Assembly: GCA_903930805.1 (NCBI GenBank)
Contig: CAIYZZ010000178.1
Span: 1 to 21,089, forward strand
DNA: 21,089 nt
DNA from: an uncultured Rhodocyclaceae bacterium
Lineage (GTDB): Bacteria; Pseudomonadota; Gammaproteobacteria; Burkholderiales; Rhodocyclaceae
Direction of reading: 5' to 3'
The position numbers and the translations under genes are program-made. The notes below the pieces were generated by a model, which did not search any database, was not told where the DNA came from, and worked only from the letters and a program-made list of their open reading frames with translations. This document shows positions 1-6,724 of this stretch, piece by piece (within the stretch, counting starts at the first letter, position 1; every line of letters starts with the position of its first letter).

Positions 1-1473
1 CTGCTACAACCGGAAGCACGCCGCGGCGAAACACTCGCCACACTGATGGCTCTGGGCATCGACCCAAAGCGCGTAGTGATCGAACTCACCGAAAATCAAC
101 CTTCCCACGTTGCTTCCAACTACACGATGCTGCGCGAGGCGGTGTGTCACTACCGATCATTGGGATTCCGCATCGCCATCGACGACCTGGGCGAGGGGTT
201 TTCCAGTCTGCGGTTGTGGTCGGAATTGCAGCCGGAATTTGTCAAGATCGACATGCACTTCATTCAGGGTTGCGATAGCGATCCCATGAAAAGACAGTTC
301 CTGCGCTCCATCCAGGAGATCGCCCGCAACGCCGGAAGCCAGGTCATCGCCGAGGGCATCGAAACCGCGGCGGAACTGGCGTGCGTGCGTCAGCTTGGTA
401 TCGCACACGGCCAGGGTTACTTTTTTGCCCGACCGACGGCATTACCATTAACTGAACTCGTGGGAGATGCCGCCACGGTGTTCAGGCATACGCAAACACC
501 AGAAACCGCCATGAAGCGGCAGCAACTGACTGCAGCCAAGCTGTTGCGTACCGTGGTGCCGATTCGGCCAAGCGCGACGATCGAGGATGCCTATGCCATC
601 TTCGATCGCGAGCCAGGCCTGCAAAGCCTGCCCGTTGTCGATAACGGCTTGCCCTGCGGCATTATCGGTCGCTACACCTTGATCGACCGTCTGGCGCGTC
701 CATTCCGGCGGGAATTGTTCGGCCGCAAACCCTGTCATTTGTTCATGAATCCCGAGCCACTATTGGTCGAGAAGAGAACCACGCTGCAGGATCTGGCACG
801 CCAGATCGCCGAGGCCGAGGCCTACCAACTGGCCGACGGCTTCATCATTGTCGAGAATGGGCGCTATCAGGGCATCGGCACTGGTCAGGAGTTGATGCGT
901 GAGATCACGCGCATGCAGATTCAGGCTGCTCAGCACGCCAATGCGCTGACCGGATTACCCGGTAACGAACCCCTCAACAATGCCATCGACGAGCATCTGG
1001 AGCAGGATCACTCTTTCTGGGCGGCCTACTGTGATCTCGACCATTTCAAGCCATTCAACGATGTGTATGGCTTCGCCCGCGGCGACGATGCGATCCGCTT
1101 ACTGGCACGCATACTGGCAGAGCAGGTCAACCCCGCAAAGGATTTTGTCGGCCACATTGGCGGCGATGATTTTCTCGTCCTGCTGCGCAGCCAGGACTGG
1201 GAGCAACGCTGCCAGCAGATTCTTGAGCAGTTCGGTAATGAGGCACGGGGACTGTTTGCGCCGGATGATTTGGCCGCTTCCGGCTACGCGGCCGAGGATC
1301 GGCACGGCAAGCGCATTTTTACGCCGTTGCTGAGCCTGTCTATCGGGGTCATTCACGTCGCCCCGGACCGGTTTTCGACCCACCACCAGGTTTCCTCGGC
1401 GGCGGCCACCGCTAAAAAGGAAGCAAAGAAGTTGGTTGGCAATAGCTTGTTCGTTGAGCGGCGCGCGACATAG
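1..1473 (+). CDS. EAL-CBS-GGDEF cyclic-di-GMP signalling protein (5'-truncated)
   Basis: The reading frame is open to base 1, so the N-terminus lies outside the window; the ATG at 46 is internal. The order is the rest of an EAL phosphodiesterase domain, a pair of CBS domains, then a C-terminal GGDEF domain. Visible EAL residues include IELTEN, the DD of AIDDLGEGFSSL, the K of FVKID and the E of IAEGIET, so c-di-GMP hydrolysis is plausible, although the EAL motif itself is not in view. The GGDEF motif reads GGDDF (1159-1173), with Asp replacing the usual Glu. The RxxD inhibitory site is absent: the position before the motif reads PAKD. From memory of the EAL-CBS-GGDEF architecture, GGDDF is common there, so it may be active, weak or regulatory. 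CBS pairs usually bind adenine nucleotides. It converges with the EamA gene and has no visible link to the phosphonate genes. Family is clear; net activity cannot be told. Confidence 0.93.
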   Translation: MLQPEARRGETLATLMALGIDPKRVVIELTENQPSHVASNYTMLREAVCHYRSLGFRIAIDDLGEGFSSLRLWSELQPEFVKIDMHFIQGCDSDPMKRQFLRSIQEIARNAGSQVIAEGIETAAELACVRQLGIAHGQGYFFARPTALPLTELVGDAATVFRHTQTPETAMKRQQLTAAKLLRTVVPIRPSATIEDAYAIFDREPGLQSLPVVDNGLPCGIIGRYTLIDRLARPFRRELFGRKPCHLFMNPEPLLVEKRTTLQDLARQIAEAEAYQLADGFIIVENGRYQGIGTGQELMREITRMQIQAAQHANALTGLPGNEPLNNAIDEHLEQDHSFWAAYCDLDHFKPFNDVYGFARGDDAIRLLARILAEQVNPAKDFVGHIGGDDFLVLLRSQDWEQRCQQILEQFGNEARGLFAPDDLAASGYAAEDRHGKRIFTPLLSLSIGVIHVAPDRFSTHHQVSSAAATAKKEAKKLVGNSLFVERRAT

Positions 1474-1556
1474 GTCACGTCGGCAGCTGGCGCTTTCGGC
1501 AGGTGAAATGACGGGGACCTGTCAGTCGGATCGAGCCGTTGCTGCGTCGACCCATA

Positions 1557-2399
1557 TCATCCCCAACGGATGCTGACGGCACCTAATGCCACCAGCAGTG
1601 CGCCTGCAATGCGCCAGCGGCCCATGCGCTCCTTGAGCAACCAGGTGCCAAGCAGAGCGGCAAAGATCACCGAGGTTTCTCGCAAGGCAGCAACGGCCGG
1701 GATCGAAGCAACGGTCATGGCCCACAGCACGATGCCATAGGAGCCCATGGTCAACACCGAGCCCAGCAGCGAGAACAACCAGCGACGTTGCAAATGGGTG
1801 AATGCAGCGCTGCCACGGCGCCAGAAGGCTACACCGAGAACCAGCCAGGCATTGAGGAAGAACAGCCAGAGCGTATAGGAAATCGCATTGCCCGACAGTC
1901 GCGCACCAACACCATCGATGATTGTGTACAAGGCAATGACGCCGGCAGTGGCAAAACCATAGCTCAAGCCGGGCTTGCTGACGCCGCCGCGCCGTATCCC
2001 GATCCAGACCGGCATCGCAATACCACAAGCCACCAGCGCAATCCCCAGCAGCAGGCCGGGGGTAGGCACATCCCCGGCCAGCGGGGCGGCCAGGGCGACC
2101 AGCACCGGAGCAGAGCCGCGCATTAACGGATAGGCAAGCGACAGATCGGCATGCTGGTAGGCACGCATTAGCAGCAGGTAGTAGCCGACATGGATGAATA
2201 CGGTGGTCGCCAGCCACGGCCAACTTGCCCCTGCCGGCAGGGGCATCCAAGGTAGTGTGCAGGCCGCAACGAGGGCACCGGCGACCGACAGGCCGGTGTA
2301 GTCGAGAAAGCGATCGGCACTGGCCTTGACGACGAAATTCCAGCCGGCATGCATCAACGCCGACAGGAGCACCAGCAACGCGACCGGCGTGGTAATCAC
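1557..2399 (-). CDS. EamA/DMT-superfamily permease linked to phnY
   Basis: A 280-residue inner-membrane protein with about ten hydrophobic segments in two fivefold halves, typical of the EamA (DUF6) drug/metabolite transporter family. The first helix includes ALLVLLSALMHAGWNF, and the last half has the usual ETSVIFAALLGTWLLKERM stretch. The start is a GTG whose first four bases (GTGA) contain the phnY stop codon, so it is probably translated by coupling to phnY; Met16 is an alternative start. Substrate cannot be read from the sequence. Its position as the distal gene of a phnY transcript suggests movement of a phosphonate, an intermediate or a by-product such as acetate, or relief of aldehyde stress, but this is inference. 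No terminator is evident in the 83 bp between it and the convergent EAL-GGDEF gene. Confidence 0.88.
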   Translation of the reverse strand: MITTPVALLVLLSALMHAGWNFVVKASADRFLDYTGLSVAGALVAACTLPWMPLPAGASWPWLATTVFIHVGYYLLLMRAYQHADLSLAYPLMRGSAPVLVALAAPLAGDVPTPGLLLGIALVACGIAMPVWIGIRRGGVSKPGLSYGFATAGVIALYTIIDGVGARLSGNAISYTLWLFFLNAWLVLGVAFWRRGSAAFTHLQRRWLFSLLGSVLTMGSYGIVLWAMTVASIPAVAALRETSVIFAALLGTWLLKERMGRWRIAGALLVALGAVSIRWG

Positions 2400-3826
2400 G
2401 CCGGCCAGGGTAGCGAGTAAGTCTTGATGTTGGTGAAACTCTTCATTGCCTCGAGTACGCCCTCCTTGTAACCAAGGCCTGAATCCTTGATACCACCGAA
2501 TGGTGTCAGTTCGAGGCGATAGCCCGGTACCTCGCGCACATTGACGCTACCGACATGCAGCTCATTGACGCAGCGGGTAATAACGTCGAGACGGTTGGTA
2601 CACAGGCCAGAGGAGAGGCCGAAGGCCGTGCCATTGACGATGGCGATGGCCTCGTCGAGCGTCTTGAAGCGGATCACCGGCGAGACCGGGCCAAAGGTTT
2701 CTTCCCTAACCACCGTCATCTCGGGCTGCACATGATCCAAAACAGTGGGCGCATAGAGCGCGCCGCGTCGCTCGTTGCCGAGCAGAAGCTTTGCGCCCCG
2801 GGCGACAGCCTCATTGACGCGGGCCTCAAATAGCTTGGCGGCTTCCTCATCGATAACCGTGCCCATATCCATGCTTTCGTCCGCCGGGTCGCCGTATCGC
2901 CAGCGCCGACTTTTTTCGACCAGTAGTTCGACGAAGCGGTCGGCCACCGCTTCATGCACCACCAGGCGCTTGACGGCTGTGCAGCGCTGACCCGCGTTTT
3001 TGTAGGAACCGGCGACGGCGAGATTCGTCGCCTCATCCAGATCGGCATCGTCCATGACGATCAGCGGATCGTTGCCGCCCAGTTCCAGCACGGTACGGCG
3101 ATAGCCGATTTTCGCGGCGATGTACTTGCCGATGGGCGCGCCGCCGGTGAAGGTGACCAGATCGACATTGGGGTTGGTCAGCATTTCATCGGCAATCTCG
3201 GCTGGGTCGCCGGTGATGACCTGGAACATGGCGGGCGGCAGGCCGGCTTCGTAAAGGATATCGGCGAGCAGCAGCGCCGAGAACGGCACTTTTTCCGACG
3301 GTTTCAACACCATGCGGTTGTTGGTGGCGATGGCGGGCACGATCTTGTGCGCCACCTGGTTCATCGGGTGATTGAAGGGAGTGATAGCGGAGATGACGCC
3401 GAGCAGCGGATCGCGCTGGGTATAGACACGGCGTGCCCGGCCGTGCGGGGTGATGTCGCAGGAAAAGATCTGCCCATCATCGTCGAGCGCGGCATTGGCG
3501 CCAAACACCAGGACATCGCGCACACGACCAGCCTCATAGCGGCTGTCCTTCTTGCATAAACCGGCTTCGGCAGTGATCAGGTCGCTGATTTCCTCGGTGC
3601 GGGCGACCACGATGTCGGCAGCTTGCAAGAGGATGCGATGGCGCTCATAGCGCGACAGTTTTGGCTTGAAAGCGTGAGCAATATCGAAGGCGCGCCGCAC
3701 ATCCGCAACGGTGGCCTTAGGTACCGTGCCAATGCAACGCTGCGTGTAGGGATTGAAGACTTCGATACAGCGTTCACAGTCAATGCGTTCGCCGCCAATG
3801 CGAAGGTGTTCCTTGCGAAAGTTCAT
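2396..3826 (-). CDS. phnY: Phosphonoacetaldehyde dehydrogenase (ALDH superfamily)
   Basis: A 476-residue NAD(P)-dependent aldehyde dehydrogenase. Visible catalytic features are ITPFNHPMNQ (Asn152 region), the cofactor lysine in LKPSEK (Lys175), FTGGAPIGK, the general base Glu248 in LELGGNDP, and nucleophile Cys282 in NAGQRCTAVKR. ALDH family is certain. The phosphonoacetaldehyde assignment rests on context: phnA and phnW lie in the divergent operon, and together the three complete 2-AEP -> phosphonoacetaldehyde -> phosphonoacetate -> acetate + Pi. It acts in the cytoplasm. The start ATG is preceded by an AGGAG at 3834-3838 (complement strand). Unusually for such clusters, it is on the opposite strand from phnW and phnA and shares a 182-bp divergent control region with phnC. 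Codons for SRRWRYGD coincide with a copy of a dispersed repeat (2890-2914). A general ALDH on another substrate is the main alternative. Confidence 0.88.
   Translation of the reverse strand: MNFRKEHLRIGGERIDCERCIEVFNPYTQRCIGTVPKATVADVRRAFDIAHAFKPKLSRYERHRILLQAADIVVARTEEISDLITAEAGLCKKDSRYEAGRVRDVLVFGANAALDDDGQIFSCDITPHGRARRVYTQRDPLLGVISAITPFNHPMNQVAHKIVPAIATNNRMVLKPSEKVPFSALLLADILYEAGLPPAMFQVITGDPAEIADEMLTNPNVDLVTFTGGAPIGKYIAAKIGYRRTVLELGGNDPLIVMDDADLDEATNLAVAGSYKNAGQRCTAVKRLVVHEAVADRFVELLVEKSRRWRYGDPADESMDMGTVIDEEAAKLFEARVNEAVARGAKLLLGNERRGALYAPTVLDHVQPEMTVVREETFGPVSPVIRFKTLDEAIAIVNGTAFGLSSGLCTNRLDVITRCVNELHVGSVNVREVPGYRLELTPFGGIKDSGLGYKEGVLEAMKSFTNIKTYSLPWPA
2890..2914. repeat. Dispersed ~25-bp element, copy inside phnY (23/25)
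   Basis: Bases 2890-2914 match the intergenic element at 11581-11605 at 23 of 25 positions, including an uninterrupted CGCCAGCGCCGACTTTT; the two differences are AT for CC at 2896-2897. Here the element is within phnY and codes for part of SRRWRYGD. Confidence 0.6.
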
Positions 3827-3841
3827 CTCTCTGCTCCTGAT

Positions 3842-3881
3842 GAGTAATTCTCTTGTAACGGTTTGGTCATGGGACAGTCAT
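3842..3881 (+). promoter_or_regulatory. Tandem Pho boxes upstream of phnC (putative PhoB sites)
   Basis: Four 7-mers occur with an exact 11-bp period on the plus strand: GAGTAAT (3842), TTGTAAC (3853), TGGTCAT (3864) and CAGTCAT (3875), each pair separated by 4 bp. This is the spacing of PhoB sites (CTGTCAT-N4-CTGTCAT), and TTGTAAC also occurs in the pstS box of this window. The last two units are the strongest. Orientation fits activation of phnC, whose ATG is 128 bp downstream. No strong -10 hexamer is seen at the expected place (about 3892); AACATC is the nearest. The array also sits just upstream of the phnY start on the other strand, so it could affect both units. Binding is inferred. 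Confidence 0.6.
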
Positions 3882-3951
3882 CACGGTGAAACATCCATGG
3901 CAAAAAATGCGGACGTCACCAGTCACTGCCATGTATGGCTTGCCATTTTGC

Positions 3952-3969
3952 AGCTGAAATATTTCAGCT
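3952..3969. promoter_or_regulatory. 18-bp perfect palindrome in the phnC leader
   Basis: AGCTGAAAT followed directly by ATTTCAGCT, a gapless perfect 18-bp palindrome ending 39 bp before the phnC ATG and downstream of the tandem Pho boxes. There is no T-tract after it, so it is not an intrinsic terminator. It could be the operator of an unlinked dimeric regulator acting as a roadblock, or a leader hairpin. No regulator gene is adjacent. Confidence 0.45.
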
Positions 3970-4008
3970 TTATGTAATGCCGATACAGGCAATGTCCGAG
4001 AACAGAAC

Positions 4009-4842
4009 ATGACCGTAGCCATCGAGATCCGCAATCTTTTCAAGTCGTTTCCATGCTGCAAGGCACTGGATGACGTCAGCTTGACTTTGCATGGCGGCGA
4101 GATGGTTGCCCTGATCGGGGCATCCGGGTCGGGCAAATCGACATTGTTGAGGCATATCTCGGGCTTCATCGCCGCAGATGACGGAGAGATTGCCGTACTT
4201 GGTCAACAAATACAGCAGGGCGGCAGGATTGCAAAAGACATTCGACGCCAGCGCGCCGAGATTGGGTTTGTCTTCCAGCAGTTCAATCTGGTCGGCCGCC
4301 TGCCTGTCATTACCAATGTACTGACTGGGCTGCTCTATCGGACGCGGCTGTGGCGCAGCCTGTTGATGCGCTTCTCTGTCGCCGAACGCCAGCAAGCCCT
4401 GGAAGCTCTCGTGGCCGTTGGCATCGAGCAGACGGCATGGCAGCGTGCAGCCACGCTTTCCGGGGGACAGCAGCAACGTGCCGCATTGGCGCGCTGCCTG
4501 GTGCAGGGCGCAAAAGTGATCCTGGCCGATGAACCGATTGCATCGCTCGATCCGGAATCAGCGCGCAATGTGATGGAACTGCTGGCCACGATGAACCGGG
4601 AACGCGGTTGCACAGTGGTGGTATCCCTGCATCAGGTCGAATACGCGATCAAGTATTGCACCCGCACGATAGCCCTGCATCGGGGACGACTGGTTTATGA
4701 CGGTCCATCGGCAGCGCTCACCCCGCAATTGCTCGGTGAACTGTATGGCAGCGATGCCAAGGGGTTGTTCGGCACGATGCCCAACAGCCCAATGCTCAGG
4801 ATGCCTTCACCACCCACACCTGCCATGTCACTGGCAGCCTGA
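4009..4842 (+). CDS. phnC: Phosphonate ABC transporter ATP-binding protein
   Basis: A 277-residue ATPase that would energise phosphonate import through PhnE with PhnD as the periplasmic receptor. Motifs in order: Walker [10 protein letters not shown] (37-45), Q-loop FQQFN (89-93), ABC signature LSGGQQQR (150-157), Walker B ILADEP (171-176), and the switch histidine in SLHQVEY. The run [16 protein letters not shown] after the Q-loop resembles PhnC proteins. Length is normal. The ATG at 4009 has only a weak purine-rich lead (GAGAACAGAAC). It is the first gene of the rightward operon, 36 bp before phnD. Phosphite or phosphate-ester uptake are alternatives for PhnCDE-type systems, but the downstream phnA and phnW favour 2-AEP or phosphonoacetate. 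Confidence 0.94.
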   Translation: MTVAIEIRNLFKSFPCCKALDDVSLTLHGGEMVALIGASGSGKSTLLRHISGFIAADDGEIAVLGQQIQQGGRIAKDIRRQRAEIGFVFQQFNLVGRLPVITNVLTGLLYRTRLWRSLLMRFSVAERQQALEALVAVGIEQTAWQRAATLSGGQQQRAALARCLVQGAKVILADEPIASLDPESARNVMELLATMNRERGCTVVVSLHQVEYAIKYCTRTIALHRGRLVYDGPSAALTPQLLGELYGSDAKGLFGTMPNSPMLRMPSPPTPAMSLAA

Positions 4843-4878
4843 TTTCCCCCACTATCCCCAACACCTCAAGGAGAACTC

Positions 4879-5847
4879 ATGTTCCGTTCGTTCAAATCAA
4901 TCCTGGCTGCAGTAGTCATGACCTTAGCAAGCTCTGTGCAGGCGCAGGAAATCAAGGAACTCAATTTCGGCATCATCGCCACTGAAAAAGCCGGCGCTCT
5001 CAAGCAAATGTGGGAGCCCTTCCTTGACGACATGACCAAGGCCGTCGGCGTCAAGGTGAATGGTTTTTATGCGACTGACTACGCCGGCATCATCGAAGCC
5101 CAGCGCTTCAACAAGGTGCAGATCGCCTGGTACGGCAACAAGTCGGCGATTGATGCAGTCGATCGCGCCAGCGGCGAAGTCTTCGCCCAATTCATCGATC
5201 TCGATGGCACACCGGGTTACTACTCCTACCTGATCACCCATAAGGACAGCGGCATTACCTCGCTCGATCAGGTGCTGAAGAACGGCAAGGACTACACCTT
5301 CGGCATTGGCGATCCGCAATCCACTTCGGGCACCCTGGTCCCGAGCTACTACGTGTTCACCATGAACAACCTTGATCCAAAAACCCACTTCAAGGTCATG
5401 CGCCCATCGAACCATGAGGGCAACTTCCTCGCCGTTCTCAACAAGCAGGTCGATGTCGCCACCAGCAACAGTGAGATGACGCAAAAGATGAAAGAAAAGT
5501 CTCCCGAGAAACTTGAGCAGATCCGCATTCTCTGGACCTCGCCGCTGATCCCGCGTGATCCATTTGTCTGGCGCAAGGACTTGCCTGCCGACATGAAGAA
5601 AAAGATTCAGGACTTCATCGTCGGCTACGGCAAGGACGCGCGCGAAAAGGAAATTCTCAAGAACATGTATCGCCTCGCCGGATTCAAAGCCTCGACCGAT
5701 GCGCAACTGCTGCCGATTCGTCAGCTCGAACTGTTCAAGGACCGCAAGAAGTATGAGAACGACACCAACATGAGCGAGGCTGACAAGAAGGCCAAGCTGG
5801 CCGAGATCGACGGCAAACTGGGCGATCTGGCCAAGCAAATGAAGTAA
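4879..5847 (+). CDS. phnD: Phosphonate ABC transporter periplasmic binding protein
   Basis: A 322-residue secreted receptor. The N-terminus MFRSFKSILAAVVMTLASS is a Sec signal peptide with likely cleavage after SVQA. The mature part begins with KELNFGIIATEKA and carries family-typical stretches: VNGFYATDYAGIIEAQ, VQIAWYGNKSAIDAV, the GDPQSTSGTLVPSYYVF ligand loop and PSNHEGNFLAVLNKQVDVATSN. It binds phosphonates in the periplasm and delivers them to PhnE/PhnC. A strong ribosome binding site AAGGAG (4868-4873) supports the start. The C-terminus is charged and coiled-coil-like (KKAKLAEIDGKLGDLAKQMK). A stable hairpin follows at 5861-5889, which would fit a gene whose product is needed in excess of the membrane subunits. 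Exact ligand is inferred from context. Confidence 0.94.
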   Translation: MFRSFKSILAAVVMTLASSVQAQEIKELNFGIIATEKAGALKQMWEPFLDDMTKAVGVKVNGFYATDYAGIIEAQRFNKVQIAWYGNKSAIDAVDRASGEVFAQFIDLDGTPGYYSYLITHKDSGITSLDQVLKNGKDYTFGIGDPQSTSGTLVPSYYVFTMNNLDPKTHFKVMRPSNHEGNFLAVLNKQVDVATSNSEMTQKMKEKSPEKLEQIRILWTSPLIPRDPFVWRKDLPADMKKKIQDFIVGYGKDAREKEILKNMYRLAGFKASTDAQLLPIRQLELFKDRKKYENDTNMSEADKKAKLAEIDGKLGDLAKQMK

Positions 5848-5857
5848 CGCGCTGCTG

Positions 5858-5892
5858 CCGGGCGCGTGATAGCCATGCTGTCACGCGCCTGT
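5858..5892 (+). other. Intercistronic hairpin after phnD
   Basis: Arms GGCGCGTGA (5861-5869) and TCACGCGCC (5881-5889) are perfect complements. The inner bases extend pairing through a U-G wobble and AGC/GCT around a CAU loop. No U-tract follows, so it is probably not a full terminator. It resembles the stabilising hairpins after binding-protein genes in other ABC operons. The GTG (5866) and ATG (5875) that extend the phnE frame lie inside it, which argues for the later phnE start. Confidence 0.6.
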
Positions 5893-5895
5893 CAT
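5878..5895 (+). promoter_or_regulatory. Consensus-grade Pho box between phnD and phnE
   Basis: CTGTCAC-GCGC-CTGTCAT: both 7-mers match the PhoB half-site CTGTCA(T/C) exactly at the canonical 11-bp period. It overlaps the 3' arm of the phnD-phnE hairpin and ends 18 bp before the preferred phnE ATG. An AT-rich AAATATC follows 12 bp later, but a transcript starting from it would begin at or just after that ATG, so function as a normal promoter is uncertain. Confidence 0.45.
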
Positions 5896-5913
5896 TGGCC
5901 ACTCACAAATATC

Positions 5914-6711
5914 ATGAATAACACACCCAGTATTCGCGGCGTTCCCTTGCACCCGCCGCCTAGCCATCTATCCACCACCATCGCCTGGGGTGTCCTGTTC
6001 GTGATGCTGATCTGGTCGTGGGAGGGTGCTGACATGCGCCCGCTCGACCTGATCAAGTACTCCGGCAACATGAGCATATTTCTCAAGGAATTCTTTCCGC
6101 CCAACTTTCACGACTGGCGGATTTACCTCACAGAAATGGTAATCACGGTGCACATCGCGGTCTGGGGCACGGTCCTGGCCATCCTCTGCGCCATTCCCTG
6201 CGGCCTGCTCTCTTCTGAAAACCTGGTCCCCAGCTGGGTCTATCAACCGATGCGCCGCGTGATGGATGCCTGCCGCGCCATCAACGAGATGGTGTTCGCC
6301 ATGCTGTTCATCGTCGCCGTCGGCCTCGGCCCGTTTGCCGGCGTGATGGCGCTGTGGGTTCATACCACCGGCGTGCTCGCCAAATTATTTGCCGAAGCCG
6401 TCGAGGCCATCGATCCGCGTCCCATGGAGGGCGTGCGCGCCACGGGGGCCAATGTCCTGGAGGAGATCCTGTACGGTGTGATCCCGCAGGTACTGCCGCT
6501 GTGGATTTCCTACTCGCTGTATCGCTTCGAATCCAACGTGCGCTCGGCCTCTGTCCTCGGCATCGTCGGTGCCGGTGGCATCGGCGTGATCCTGCACGAG
6601 GTCATCCGCGGTTTCGACTATGCCGAAACGGCGGCGGTACTGATCATCATCATCCTGTCTGTCACCCTCCTCGATCTTGTTTCCGCCCGTATTCGTAACT
6701 GGGCAATCTAA
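5914..6711 (+). CDS. phnE: Phosphonate ABC transporter permease
   Basis: A 265-residue integral membrane subunit of the PhnCDE importer with about six hydrophobic segments. The coupling (EAA) loop reads [21 protein letters not shown], where PhnC docks, followed by [22 protein letters not shown], a conserved PhnE stretch. The frame is open to a GTG at 5866 and an ATG at 5875, but both lie in the hairpin after phnD and add a hydrophilic tail, so ATG 5914 ([10 protein letters not shown]) is preferred; none has a good Shine-Dalgarno. Only one phnE copy is present, so PhnE probably forms a homodimer. It is followed 13 bp later by phnA. Confidence 0.92.
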   Translation: MNNTPSIRGVPLHPPPSHLSTTIAWGVLFVMLIWSWEGADMRPLDLIKYSGNMSIFLKEFFPPNFHDWRIYLTEMVITVHIAVWGTVLAILCAIPCGLLSSENLVPSWVYQPMRRVMDACRAINEMVFAMLFIVAVGLGPFAGVMALWVHTTGVLAKLFAEAVEAIDPRPMEGVRATGANVLEEILYGVIPQVLPLWISYSLYRFESNVRSASVLGIVGAGGIGVILHEVIRGFDYAETAAVLIIIILSVTLLDLVSARIRNWAI

Positions 6712-6724
6712 TCCCCAAGCTCCC

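Noticed and set aside
1474..1556. Terminator between the EAL-GGDEF and EamA genes
   Set aside because: No stem-loop followed by a T-run could be found on either strand.
4924..5838. Minus-strand ORF of 304 aa opposite phnD
   Set aside because: Mirror of phnD codon bias; no start signal or domain, and phnD is certain.
5866..5913. Longer PhnE beginning at GTG 5866 or ATG 5875
   Set aside because: Both starts are buried in the phnD-phnE hairpin and the added residues look unlike PhnE; kept only as an alternative.
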